Origin: Methanobacteriota archaeon
GTDB lineage: Archaea > Halobacteriota > Methanosarcinia > Methanosarcinales > Methanosarcinaceae
Direction of reading: 5' to 3'
NCBI GenBank assembly: GCA_016841625.1
Contig: JAENYU010000003.1
Span: 1 to 64,000, forward strand
Length of the DNA stretch: 64,000 nucleotides
In this document: positions 29,323 through 38,330 of the stretch, piece after piece
How the letters are laid out: every line of letters begins with the position of its first letter
How positions within the stretch are numbered: the stretch's first letter is position 1
Translations under genes and position numbers: made by a program
Notes under the pieces: generated by a model
Databases searched by the model: none
What the model saw: the letters and a program-made list of their open reading frames with translations, nothing else
Told to the model about the DNA's origin: nothing

Positions 29323-30111
29323 TCAGATTTCAGTTATTTCATCAGACATGTCCCGGTAGTAAGCAAAAAGCTCTTTTCCCCAGTTGAGGCCAGAAGGTTC
29401 GAAACACAGGACATCTTCCTTGTAGTCGAAAGTCCCGTCGTGGAAAGGAAGGGTAAGGGAGAGGAAGCGGTCAGTTACTACATGGGAAAGTTCCAAATTT
29501 TCCTTGCAGACGTAAAAGTGTGAAGTTTCCAAATCAAGAAATGCACTCAACTCGGCCCGGTAATCCTCCCTGATTCTATCAAAGACAGGCTCTGTTACAA
29601 GGATTGAAGCCTTCATCCCACTTTTTGCAAAATTGAGAAAAAGAGTCGGATAGAGGGGATGAAAAATGGAAGCTGTACCCCATAGGCAGCTTGACGTGGC
29701 AATGTTTTCCACAAACTCTCTGTGAGGCTCAAAAAGATGAGCTCTGTCGGGAGGTTCTGAGAAGGTACAGTTCCCCAGCTCATCAATCCTTTTTAGGAGA
29801 TGGAAAGGTATGCATTCGATTGCATGTCTTGACCAATAATCATAGTTGTTCCCGAAAACACCCAGGACGCCTACCATATCCTCCATTCTTCCGGTTATGG
29901 ACAGCCCAAGAGGAGACAGCCTGTAGATATCGCCTTCCTTGAGGACCAGGTTATTCTCCCTTAACTTTTTAATCTGAGGGAGAATTGCCACTGAACTGAC
30001 ACCTAAAACAGACCTGATATCTTCAATGGTTTTCGGCCCTCCTTTCAAAAAGAGAAGAAGATTTTTTCTTTTCTCGGAGAGAAAGATCAGTTCGAGAAGC
30101 TGTTTCTTCAT
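29323..30111 (-). CDS. Msr-type winged-helix regulator (DUF1724)
   Basis: A 262-residue transcription regulator. The N-terminal winged helix (about 5-70, with KRKNLLLFLKGGPKTIEDI and a wing ending GDIYRLSPLG) is followed by a C-terminal DUF1724-type domain. Methanosarcina methyltransferase-specific regulators (Msr) have this build and control methanol or methylsulfide methyltransferase genes. No methyltransferase of that kind is adjacent here, so the target is unknown. The stop codon lies three bases from the right end of the inverted-repeat element. Confidence 0.82.
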   Translation of the reverse strand: MKKQLLELIFLSEKRKNLLLFLKGGPKTIEDIRSVLGVSSVAILPQIKKLRENNLVLKEGDIYRLSPLGLSITGRMEDMVGVLGVFGNNYDYWSRHAIECIPFHLLKRIDELGNCTFSEPPDRAHLFEPHREFVENIATSSCLWGTASIFHPLYPTLFLNFAKSGMKASILVTEPVFDRIREDYRAELSAFLDLETSHFYVCKENLELSHVVTDRFLSLTLPFHDGTFDYKEDVLCFEPSGLNWGKELFAYYRDMSDEITEI

Positions 30112-30525
30112 TGCCCTGCGTAATTATAAGTATCTTGATAAATATTTTGTGGATTCGTCCCGGCACATCCAGCATTATTATAGATACATTTCGTATTATT
30201 CGAACCTTGCATATTCTCTTTTTTTGATATATGCCAGATGGTATGAACGATTTTTTAATGAATTTAAGCATACATATCATTTAACAAATTAAGGCAGATC
30301 TGCCCTTTCAGCCTGCAAGAGTTTGGGGAAATCCGAAATTCGGGAGAACAAAATACTAAATAAAACGATTTAACAGGATATCCCAAAAATGGAAAAAATT
30401 AGTATGAACATTTGAGGACGAATTTGTATAAGTACAGAGAAACGTGCAAGTATATAATCAAAAATAAGGGTCAGAAGAACGAATTTAAAGGGCGCTAAAT
30501 AATTCAATACCAATAAAATTTTAAA
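30112..30525. other. AT-rich spacer before the twin RNA elements
   Basis: No supportable gene. It contains the presumed promoter of the Msr-type regulator on the minus strand and the region upstream of the first small-RNA candidate. Confidence 0.4.
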
Positions 30526-30542
30526 GTCGTTTAGGTTATATA
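30526..30542 (+). promoter_or_regulatory. Promoter of small-RNA copy 1
   Basis: The element gtcgtttaggttatata is almost identical to the one before copy 2 (one difference). The TATA part begins 33 bases before the first stem, exactly as in copy 2. That puts the expected start site at the foot of the stem. Confidence 0.6.
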
Positions 30543-30562
30543 CACCCATAACATAAAAAGAG

Positions 30563-30665
30563 AGTTAGCGGTTAAAGAGTTAAGGGGTTTTCTCTTAACC
30601 GCAAAGGGGTTGAATCACACAATTGGGAGCCGTATCAGAGGTGGCAAAAGGCTCCCAATTATTAT
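30563..30665 (+). ncRNA. Candidate structured small RNA, copy 1
   Basis: About 100 bases with two strong hairpins. Stem 1 pairs 30568-30575 with 30595-30602 (gcggttaa / ttaaccgc) and has extra inner pairs. Stem 2 pairs 30621-30631 with 30650-30660 (11 bp, aattgggagcc / ggctcccaatt). Between them is aaaggggttgaatca. GGGGTT also appears in the first loop. A second copy with different stem sequences but the same architecture lies 456 bases downstream. No open frame explains it. Confidence 0.65.
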
Positions 30666-30981
30666 AAAAATGAAAACTGCACGGCACAAAATTTCTTTTA
30701 AAGGACTTATGAACCGTATCCACCTTGAAACTATATAATCTTTTTGAATTGTTGAACAGTTCAAGATGTATTTATATTTTTGAAAAATTATATATCATTG
30801 CGACTTTCAAGAGCCCGAAGCGCCCTAAAAAAGAAAAAATCTAAAAGAAGAAAGGAACTTTAAAAATTACGATGGCAATAAAATATTTAACAACAATGAA
30901 ATATTTAACTACGGCTAATATTTCAATATATATCCAGAAATTTAAAGAAATCCAATATTTGAATATTGATAAATATTTTAT

Positions 30982-30998
30982 GTCGTTTATGTTATATA
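30982..30998 (+). promoter_or_regulatory. Promoter of small-RNA copy 2
   Basis: The element gtcgtttatgttatata matches the copy 1 promoter at 16 of 17 positions and has the same distance to stem 1. Confidence 0.6.
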
Positions 30999-31018
30999 TC
31001 GAAAAGTCATAGGAAACA

Positions 31019-31115
31019 ATGCAGATTAAGAGTTTTAAAGGGTTTCCTCTTGATCTCATGGGGTTGGATCATTGATAGGGACCGACGGACGGGAACAAAC
31101 GGTCCCTATCTAACT
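31019..31115 (+). ncRNA. Candidate structured small RNA, copy 2
   Basis: Stem 1 pairs gattaagag (31024-31032) with ctcttgatc (31047-31055). The linker catggggttggatca matches copy 1. Stem 2 pairs gatagggacc (31074-31083) with ggtccctatc (31101-31110) around a 17-base loop. The stem-2 sequences differ from copy 1 yet remain perfectly paired, which is covariation. The stem-1 loop again carries a G-run followed by TT. Confidence 0.65.
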
Positions 31116-31698
31116 AATCTAACAATTATCGGAAATTTTGAAATTTTTGTTAACTTCTTTTTTATTGATTTTGCTACTGATTTCGAGAGAATATTTTTAT
31201 TTAAACGACCCTTCTATTTCACTAATAATGATTAAGTCCAGTGTCATAAAATAGACAATCTGGGAAGAGTTACACCCCCGGCCCAGCTGTTATGTCAAAA
31301 CCTCCCAGGACATACAGCTTAAATTGCCTCATTTTTATAAAGTAACTAATCATAAATAAAGCTTATGAGTGAAAACTCATGTAAGCAATATATTTTAAGA
31401 TTTATGTGAACCTGTCCGGGTATGCCAGCAAAAATTTCAGCACCTAGAGAGGCTTCCTGCTAAAGAAATCTCAATCGGGGAAGACAGGAATAGCCGTCAC
31501 CTGCTATTTTGCATAAAAGGTCAGAAGGGAATTTATTAATACTATATCGAGAATTTGTAATATGATAGGAATACAAAGATTGTAAATAATAGTCAGTAAA
31601 TACTGATAACAGTTTCATAAAAATTCATTCCCCCATCCGGAATTCAACAATCCGGAATTCGAAAATCAGGAATTAAATTTAGAAAAGGAGCTAAAAAC
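31116..31698. other. AT-rich spacer before the FmdE-like gene
   Basis: About 580 bases with no supportable gene. AAAGGAG at 31684-31690 is the ribosome site of the next gene. Confidence 0.4.
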
Positions 31699-32280
31699 TT
31701 GGACTTCGAAACAGCTGTACAATTTCACGGACACGTTTGCCCAGGGATTGCAATCGGATACAGGGTAGCAACGCTTGCTGCCGAGCGCTTCAAAGACCGG
31801 AGCGAAGACGAAGAACTGGTGGCAGTTGTGGAAAACAGGTCCTGTGCCGTGGACGCCATCCAGGTTGTCAACGGCTGCACCTGCGGCAAAGGGAACCTTG
31901 TCTTTAAGGAGCACGGAAAGCACGTATACACCTTCTTCAAGAGGGGGGACGAAAAAGCCCTGAGGATTTCCCTGAAACCCGACGCTCTGCCCCAGGACGA
32001 CCGGCACACTGCCCTCTTTGCAAAACTCAGGGCAGGGACTGCAAGCCCCGAAGAAGTAAAAGAATTTCGGGCAGCACATGAAGCAAAAAGCCGAAGTATC
32101 CTGGAAAGGCCCGAGGAAGAAATCTTCTGGATTAAAGAAGTGGAAATCGAACCCCCCCAAAAAGCCAGGGTCCACCCGACTCTCATCTGCAACGAATGCG
32201 GAGAAGGTTTCATGGAACCCCTGGGCAGGGTCAAAAACGGAAAAATCGTCTGCATTCCCTGTTTCGAAGCAGGGGAATGA
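31699..32280 (+). CDS. FmdE-family protein with C-terminal zinc ribbon
   Basis: A 193-residue protein of the FmdE/FwdE family, found with formylmethanofuran dehydrogenase and also as free-standing proteins. The N-terminal domain has FHGHVCPGIAIGYR near residue 10, RSCAVDAIQVVNGCTCGKGNL near 50 and KHVYTFF near 75. The C-terminus holds a CxxC...CxxC zinc ribbon (CNECGEGF / CIPCFE). Translation starts at TTG 31699, 8 bases after AAAGGAG. No other fwd/fmd subunit is nearby, so a role outside formylmethanofuran dehydrogenase is possible. Confidence 0.85.
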   Translation: MDFETAVQFHGHVCPGIAIGYRVATLAAERFKDRSEDEELVAVVENRSCAVDAIQVVNGCTCGKGNLVFKEHGKHVYTFFKRGDEKALRISLKPDALPQDDRHTALFAKLRAGTASPEEVKEFRAAHEAKSRSILERPEEEIFWIKEVEIEPPQKARVHPTLICNECGEGFMEPLGRVKNGKIVCIPCFEAGE

Positions 32281-32311
32281 GACTGGGCAGGGAAATGAGG
32301 CAGGGCAGAGA

Positions 32312-32743
32312 ATGAATGAAAAAGAAACGAACGAAAAAGACCCTGAAGCCATCGTAATGCTGCCCGTAGGCTACGTGGAAAATGACTACCTGGAACCGGG
32401 ATACAGTGAAAAGGTCTACCAGACGGTCTCGAAGATCAGAATCAAAGAAGAACTTGCTGAAGGCCTTTACCGGATAGAGGATTTCGAAAAACTCTACATC
32501 CTCTTCCATTTCAGTAAATCAAAAGGATACGACCTTATCCACCGCCGCCGCTACGATGGGGAGATCTCGGGCCTTTTTGCCTCCAGAACTCCACGGAGGC
32601 CTAACGGGATCGGGCTCACCCTGGTGGAGCTATTGAAAGTCGAAGGCAACGTACTCCACGTAAAAGGCCTGGACGCCATCAACGGGACACCTGTCCTGGA
32701 CATAAAACCTTACATAAAAAGGATTGAAGAGGGATCGGACTAA
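32312..32743 (+). CDS. TrmO/TsaA-like tRNA methyltransferase
   Basis: A 143-residue UPF0066/TsaA-fold protein. In bacteria TrmO methylates t6A37 of tRNA-Thr using SAM. The hallmark segments LPVGYVEN, LFHFSKSKGYDL and FASRTPRRPNGIGLT are present, followed by GLDAINGTPVLDIKPY. The ATG at 32312 is chosen; the longer upstream frame overlaps the fmdE-like gene in another phase. It is 31 bases after that gene and probably in the same transcript. Confidence 0.85.
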   Translation: MNEKETNEKDPEAIVMLPVGYVENDYLEPGYSEKVYQTVSKIRIKEELAEGLYRIEDFEKLYILFHFSKSKGYDLIHRRRYDGEISGLFASRTPRRPNGIGLTLVELLKVEGNVLHVKGLDAINGTPVLDIKPYIKRIEEGSD

Positions 32744-32806
32744 AAGGAAAAGAAAAGGGAAAAACAGAGAAAACAATAAGGTCTTCTTTTGTACCTGAAA
32801 AGAAGA

Positions 32807-32832
32807 GAAAAAGGGAAAAGATTCCCTTTTTC
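32807..32832. terminator. Bidirectional terminator between TrmO-like and CobN-like genes
   Basis: An 11-bp stem (gaaaaagggaa 32807-32817 with ttccctttttc 32822-32832) with a 4-base loop lies between two convergent genes. It presents T-rich sequence on both strands. Confidence 0.65.
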
Positions 32833-32856
32833 AAATTTTACTTACATCTTTTTTGT

Positions 32857-35800
32857 TTACATTTTCTTTTTCCGCATTCCCAGGTAAATCCCGCCGGCTG
32901 CGACCAGCACGAAGAGGGTTCCTACAATGTCGGCGCCTGAGAAGGACATTCCTCCCTCATCAGATTTTTCGACCGATTCTTTCGTCATCTCGTAACCTTC
33001 CACGTACGGGTCAGCAGCGGATTTCGGAGCTTCAGGTGCAGGTTCGGGAGAATCAACCCCATACCCGGCATCCACAGCTGCCATAGTCTGGTTGCTTCCG
33101 GAAGAGGAAGAAGCAGTTTCTTCCGGGGGGTTGAGCTTTTCTGCAAGGCTTGTTTTGTGCCCGCTGCTGCTGTGCTTTTCAGGTTCATCCTGCTCAAGCT
33201 GCTGTTTTGTAGCCGCTTCGACTGCTTCACTGAAGCCGGGCACCGAGACCACACCTGCAACATAGCTGTTGAGGGTAGGGTTTCCGCAGGTGTGGTGGCA
33301 GCAGGTGACACCGTCATTTACAACGGATTCTGCGTATTCCGCAGCCAGGCTTTTGAGGACTTCATCCGAGGCGTCCCAGTTGCCTTTGAGAGCGGTCTCC
33401 AGCATCCGGGCGGTCATGGCCTGGTAGGCATGCGGGTTGTTATCCTTGAGCCAGTCGCTGAGTTCCTGGTCTGCTACGTAGGTCTGGTACACCTGGTTCC
33501 ACACATCATCACTGATCAGGTCAGGGTTCGTGGCTTCCCAACCCCAGAGGTTTTCAAGGAAGTCTGCCATTTCCCGGGCTCCGGCATAACCGTGTTCCTG
33601 CATGCCTTCGATCCATTTCGGGTTGAAATAGCGAGAGTACATTTCCCTTGTGAGGAACTGTTTCAGAGTTTCAATCTTCTCGTCCCCTCCGACCAGCATG
33701 TTCGTAATGAAAGAGTCAGGGTACTCCCCTCCAGAAACGTAGCTAACTGCAAGATTCAGCCCTCCGAGGTACTGGAAGAAATCGTCGTTGTCCAGGGTCC
33801 CATAGAGGTTTGTGCTCCGGCTGTGTACCGTGGCCTCAACTCCTTCGAGGTTCTTTTCGAAAATATCTCTCAGGTTTTCACCCCAGACGTTTTCTCCGTA
33901 GGCGTTGCACATCCTGCTGATGTAAAGGTCGGCAAGCACGTCGTTGCTGTCCCAGGTATCACTTGCTGAAACTGCATTCGAAAGCCCTGTGCCGTAACTG
34001 CCTTCCGCAGACCCGAAAATCCTGAGCAGTGCAAGGTCCAGTGCCTCACTTTCGTTAAGGGAACTTTCGCTCATAAGGAGTTCCTTGAGAGCATCTGTGT
34101 TTTCCCGGACATAGTTGGGGGAATCATCCTGAGCGTAGGCCACCTTTACAGCCCTGTCCAGAAGGCGCACCTTGTCCGGGTACATGTCCCTGTAGAGACC
34201 GGAAATCTGGATTAGCACATCGACCCTGGGCCTGCCCAGCTCCTCCATGGGAATGGCCTCCACATCAACAACCCTGCCGCTTTTCCACACGGGTTTGACC
34301 CCGAGCAGGTAGAGGATCTCGGCCTCCATGACCCCTTCATGCCTTGTAGTTTCCCCGGCCCAAAGCACGTAAGCTACCTTTCTCGGGTAGGTCCCATGCT
34401 CGGCAACATAGGCTTCAAGCAGCTGGTCAGCCATCTGCTGCCCAAGCGTCCAGGCGGCAGCTGTTGGCACTATCCGCTGGTCAAAAGCATAGAAATTTCT
34501 TCCCGAAGGGAGAGTTTCCGGGTTTCTCACAGGGTCACCCCCCTGGTTTCCGGGGATGAACCTGCCATCCAGAGCATTCAGGACCTGCAGGATTTCCTCT
34601 TCGCCCAGGGCAAGGTTTGCGGCGTATTCTTCCGCACTGCTCAGGAAAGCCCCGACGGTCTCATTATCTGTTCCAAGCACCTGAATTTGGGCATCCGTGG
34701 CATTGACCCCCCGGTTCAGGACCAGATCCAGCAGGTGAAGCTGGGAGCCTTCGGTCTCATTGAATTCGTGAACCGAATCCGTAAAGTCCGTTCCAAGCAT
34801 GGAATTTACCATACCCACAAGCTGGTCCCCTTTCGGGCTCGTGCCCAGGATGTGCAGCCCGTAGGGCATGGACTGAGTTTTGTATTCATCCAGCAGGGCT
34901 TCGAGTTCTTCCAGGAAAACAGCCTCAAAGTAAGTCTCGTTATTTTCAGCCTCTTCCATGTCGAATTCTTCATCCAGGTGCAGGGTCAGGGTAAGGTTGA
35001 GGACTTCAGACCTGTGCGCCATTTTAAGGGAATCATCTGCCCCTGCCTGCTCATAGTTCCGGATAGCTTCACTCAGGTTTGCGTAGTCCCCATAGCTTCC
35101 TGCCGCAATAATAGGGGGAACCAGGTGGTCGACGATGACTGCCCCGCCTCTGCGCTTTGCCTCATTGCCTTCTCCAAGCCCGTCCATGACATAGGGGTAA
35201 ACAACTGGCAGGTCTCCCAGCATCAGGGAAGGCCAGTCGTACCGTGAAAGCCCGAACTGTTTACCCGGCAGCCATTCCTGGGTCCCGTGCCGGCCGAAGT
35301 GAACCAGGGCATCGGAACCGTACCCGCCCTCTTCTTCGGGATGCTGGAGCCAGAGGTAAAAAGCAATGTACTGGTGATGGGGAGGCAAATCCTTGTCATG
35401 ATAAAGGACATCATTGTCCTGAAGCCAGCCCCTGGTGGGCTGGGGAGCCAGGAGCACATTTTCCCCTGCCTCTATCCCTGGGATGACGAGATACTTTCCA
35501 CTCTCATTTTCCCAGACCATGATATTTCCAGGGACCGGGCCCCAGCGGTCAATTACCTCCTGCTGCCTTTCTTCTGGGAGTTCGGAGAACCATGCCTCAT
35601 AGGTTTCTACCGGAAGCAGAGTGACTTTGCCCGTGGCCACCAGCTTGTCCAGTTCTCCGGGAGCCCAGGTCCCGATATTTATTCCCTGGGTCAGCATCAG
35701 ATCTACAAGTTCGGTTTTATTAGGAATCTCACTAACGTTTACGTCATAACCTTCAGAAGCCATAGCTTCGAGAAGACTGCAAAGAGACGGGGCGACATCG

Positions 35801-37077
35801 AGGTAAGATGCCCCGATGTTGTCCTTTCCGCCCCCATGGTTGTAATATATGATTGCGACCTTTTTTTCAGCTTCCGGGATCTTCCCCAGTTGTACCCAGC
35901 CCTCCACACGGTCGATGAGCCAGTCTACCTGGTAGTCTATGGAAACGGGCATCTCGGTCTGGGTCTCAGCATCGATTTCCGTTGCAGCCATGATCACCGG
36001 GTCAATCGCCCCCCAGAGTTCCTGCAAATCGAGCTTCATCATCTTATCCGCGGGGAGGGGATGGCTGCTGGCCTCATATTCGGTCCTGTTCATGTAGTTG
36101 TTAACGATGCCATTGATTACGGGCACATCGAGTTCTTCGGCATCAAACTTGTTGCCGAAATAAGTAAATGAGATGATTGCGTCCACGATGACCTCATCCC
36201 CCTGCTTGAAAAAGTCTCCGGAGTAAAGGGAATCAGACCCGTAAGTGGCTATCACATTGTAGTCCCTTGCTTCCAGTTCAGAGATAAGGGCGTCAATGGG
36301 CTCAATCTGGAAGGGGAAATAGCTCTGGTAAAGGGTAATCGCAACTGTGGGCTTTGCCGGGTCATAGACATGCCCTCCGTCGCTTCTGTTAGAGTACCAG
36401 ACAAGGTAGGTTTCCAGGGAATCAGTGAAGTAACCGCTCATATTCGTATGGTAGATCGCCCTATCCGGAAGCATATGGGGATCTTCAGGCACGAGATCAA
36501 GCCTGCCACTGCAGTTGTAGGCAATGCAGAAAACCAGATTTTTCAGGTTTTCCGGGTCATAAGCCCCGTTAATCCAGTAGTCGTTCAATTTTTCTCTGTA
36601 GTCCTCGATCTGGTCTTCAGGAAGAGGAATGCTCTCGTTCAACAGAGTGTCATCGTCGATAACAACGCAGCCATTTTCAATCGCCGCATCTACTGTTGGA
36701 GTTAGCTTCTGGGCCGTTGCGGGGCTGAGCATATTGATGTAAATAATGTCCATCCCGCTAAGGTCAACATCATGTTCCATTACGTAGTCAGCCATAAAAC
36801 AACTTAGGGTCAGGTTCAGGCTGCTGTTGTTATTGATCTCCTCTGCCAGATTTTTGAGGGGGAGCTCATGGCTCCGGTACCCGGTCACAATGGAGATGTT
36901 CAGGTGCGGGTTTCCATCAGCAGCGCTGACAGTGCTTTCAACCAGTTCATACTCTACACTTTCAGTTGATTCAGCTTGAACTGTCGAGACCAGCATAAAG
37001 AGCAGTAAAAATATCAATCCGAAAACTTTAGCGTATTTTACAGGGTTTTTTACCATCTTATTTCGAATTCTTTCCAT
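32857..37077 (-). CDS. Exported, membrane-anchored CobN-like chelatase
   Basis: A 1406-residue member of the CobN/ChlH/BchH magnesium- and cobalt-chelatase large-subunit family. The core has the family segments, including HFGRHGTQEWLPG near residue 600 followed by GDLPVVYPYVMDGLGEGNEAKRRG. Unlike cytoplasmic CobN it starts with a signal sequence (KVFGLIFLLLFMLVSTVQA, about 17-36). It ends with a low-complexity Ser/Pro/Glu stalk, one membrane helix (near 1378-1398) and KKKM, so the catalytic mass should face outside. GAGGAGA precedes the ATG. Upstream on the same strand are ExbD-like, ExbB-like and DUF2162 genes. No CobS/CobT ATPase partners are present. Confidence 0.88.
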   Translation of the reverse strand: MERIRNKMVKNPVKYAKVFGLIFLLLFMLVSTVQAESTESVEYELVESTVSAADGNPHLNISIVTGYRSHELPLKNLAEEINNNSSLNLTLSCFMADYVMEHDVDLSGMDIIYINMLSPATAQKLTPTVDAAIENGCVVIDDDTLLNESIPLPEDQIEDYREKLNDYWINGAYDPENLKNLVFCIAYNCSGRLDLVPEDPHMLPDRAIYHTNMSGYFTDSLETYLVWYSNRSDGGHVYDPAKPTVAITLYQSYFPFQIEPIDALISELEARDYNVIATYGSDSLYSGDFFKQGDEVIVDAIISFTYFGNKFDAEELDVPVINGIVNNYMNRTEYEASSHPLPADKMMKLDLQELWGAIDPVIMAATEIDAETQTEMPVSIDYQVDWLIDRVEGWVQLGKIPEAEKKVAIIYYNHGGGKDNIGASYLDVAPSLCSLLEAMASEGYDVNVSEIPNKTELVDLMLTQGINIGTWAPGELDKLVATGKVTLLPVETYEAWFSELPEERQQEVIDRWGPVPGNIMVWENESGKYLVIPGIEAGENVLLAPQPTRGWLQDNDVLYHDKDLPPHHQYIAFYLWLQHPEEEGGYGSDALVHFGRHGTQEWLPGKQFGLSRYDWPSLMLGDLPVVYPYVMDGLGEGNEAKRRGGAVIVDHLVPPIIAAGSYGDYANLSEAIRNYEQAGADDSLKMAHRSEVLNLTLTLHLDEEFDMEEAENNETYFEAVFLEELEALLDEYKTQSMPYGLHILGTSPKGDQLVGMVNSMLGTDFTDSVHEFNETEGSQLHLLDLVLNRGVNATDAQIQVLGTDNETVGAFLSSAEEYAANLALGEEEILQVLNALDGRFIPGNQGGDPVRNPETLPSGRNFYAFDQRIVPTAAAWTLGQQMADQLLEAYVAEHGTYPRKVAYVLWAGETTRHEGVMEAEILYLLGVKPVWKSGRVVDVEAIPMEELGRPRVDVLIQISGLYRDMYPDKVRLLDRAVKVAYAQDDSPNYVRENTDALKELLMSESSLNESEALDLALLRIFGSAEGSYGTGLSNAVSASDTWDSNDVLADLYISRMCNAYGENVWGENLRDIFEKNLEGVEATVHSRSTNLYGTLDNDDFFQYLGGLNLAVSYVSGGEYPDSFITNMLVGGDEKIETLKQFLTREMYSRYFNPKWIEGMQEHGYAGAREMADFLENLWGWEATNPDLISDDVWNQVYQTYVADQELSDWLKDNNPHAYQAMTARMLETALKGNWDASDEVLKSLAAEYAESVVNDGVTCCHHTCGNPTLNSYVAGVVSVPGFSEAVEAATKQQLEQDEPEKHSSSGHKTSLAEKLNPPEETASSSSGSNQTMAAVDAGYGVDSPEPAPEAPKSAADPYVEGYEMTKESVEKSDEGGMSFSGADIVGTLFVLVAAGGIYLGMRKKKM

Positions 37078-37126
37078 TGTATCTCCTCGTGAAAAATCGA
37101 ATTATGTAAGCCCTGGATATGTGCCT

Positions 37127-37167
37127 GGAACCCGGGAAGATTTCCTGGCGGGAGTTCGCAGGGTTCC
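37127..37167 (-). promoter_or_regulatory. Inverted repeat in the leader of the CobN-like gene
   Basis: A 7-bp pair (ggaaccc 37127-37133 with gggttcc 37161-37167) encloses smaller internal hairpins, about 50 bases before the CobN-like start. It may be a leader structure. It does not show the consensus boxes of a cobalamin riboswitch. Confidence 0.3.
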
Positions 37168-37314
37168 GGAAACAATTTTCAATTATGCATTCGAATTTCG
37201 TTCCAAATTGCGACAATATAATGTGGCAATATAATTGTGACAGTCCAATTGAGAATTTAGTTCAATTAAAATTGAAATGGAATCAAGTTTACTTGCATAA
37301 TTTTTTTAAAAAAA

Positions 37315-37701
37315 TTAACCCGAAGTTTCGTTCTTTCCGGCCTCTTCCTCACTTTCAGGCACGTAAATTACCCTGCCGTCAGCCAGCCGATACGCTGTCC
37401 CCAGGGCTTCTCCGGTTCCTCCTCCGATGTTGTCGGTCATGTTCAGGACTTCGATTGGACGGCCTTCTTCCTTGATGATGATTTTCATATCCTGCTGCCC
37501 CGGATTCTTCACAATAGTGATATCTTCGTTGGGGTTCAGGAGTTCCGGGAGCTGGTAGGACATTACAAGGGCAACCAGCAGGGCAACCGAGAAGACCATT
37601 GCCACGTCGAAAAGGTTGGCAACCCCGGTAAGGGGGTTCTGGTCCTCAGGGTCTGCCAGAAGGCCAGTCCGGTGGTAGCGTCTTGATTTTGATCTCCTCA
37701 T
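37315..37701 (-). CDS. DUF2149 protein (ExbD-like topology)
   Basis: A 128-residue protein with a short basic cytoplasmic N-terminus, one membrane helix (about 31-50, LFDVAMVFSVALLVALVMSY) and an extracytoplasmic domain. The aspartate at the start of the helix (NLFDVAMVF) is placed like the proton-carrying Asp of ExbD/TolR. It follows the ExbB-like gene by 2 bases. The ExbD analogy is inference from topology, residue placement and neighbourhood. Confidence 0.8.
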   Translation of the reverse strand: MRRSKSRRYHRTGLLADPEDQNPLTGVANLFDVAMVFSVALLVALVMSYQLPELLNPNEDITIVKNPGQQDMKIIIKEEGRPIEVLNMTDNIGGGTGEALGTAYRLADGRVIYVPESEEEAGKNETSG

Positions 37702-37703
37702 CC

Positions 37704-38330
37704 TTACTCCCCTGTTTTTTCTTCGATTGTGTCAAGGATGTAATCGATATCGGACATGTCTTCCCAGTACCAGCGCCTTCTGACCTGAGTCAGGACGTAG
37801 CCGATGATTCCGGCAAAGAGCCCCACAACCGTGGTTGCAAAAGCAATCATGAGGTTGTTTGCAAGGGTGGCAATGTCTCCCTGGGAAAGCCCGATAAGGG
37901 CAGGTCCGAGAGGGATAAGGGTTCCCATGAGCCCGAGCATGGGGGAAATCGTTGCAACAATCTTCGTTTGCTCAAGGCGCTTGGCCATTTTGATTTCATA
38001 GTCCTCGGCAAGCCTTTCGATCGCCGGGAAATTCAGGTCATTCAGGTACTTCGAAGCTTCTCTCGAAAAGGCACTTACCATGTAGTTCTGCTTTATGTTC
38101 TCCAGAACCCCGCTAGCCTCCGAAAAGTTGGAATTCAGGCAGGATTTCCTTAAACCCTTGCACTGAACTTCCAGGGAATCCCTGTCCCTGTGCCGCTTTG
38201 TGTACTCAGAGAGAAATTCCCCGATAAGGATGAGGGAGAAGAGCACAAGGAGCAGGAGGACTATGATTACCGGATAGAGTAGAGCCGAGGAGAAGGTATA
38301 CATTATCTCGAAGATGGGACCTGCACTCAT
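37704..38330 (-). CDS. MotA/TolQ/ExbB proton channel family protein
   Basis: A 208-residue membrane protein of the ExbB/TolQ/MotA family, which forms proton channels driving TonB, Tol or flagella. There is one N-terminal helix (about 15-37), a cytoplasmic stretch, then two helices with the conserved ISPMLGLMGTLIPLGPALIGL segment near residue 125 and NNLMIAFATTVVGLFAGIIGY near 158. It overlaps the DUF2162 gene upstream by 4 bases and is followed directly by the DUF2149 gene. Confidence 0.92.
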   Translation of the reverse strand: MSAGPIFEIMYTFSSALLYPVIIVLLLLVLFSLILIGEFLSEYTKRHRDRDSLEVQCKGLRKSCLNSNFSEASGVLENIKQNYMVSAFSREASKYLNDLNFPAIERLAEDYEIKMAKRLEQTKIVATISPMLGLMGTLIPLGPALIGLSQGDIATLANNLMIAFATTVVGLFAGIIGYVLTQVRRRWYWEDMSDIDYILDTIEEKTGE

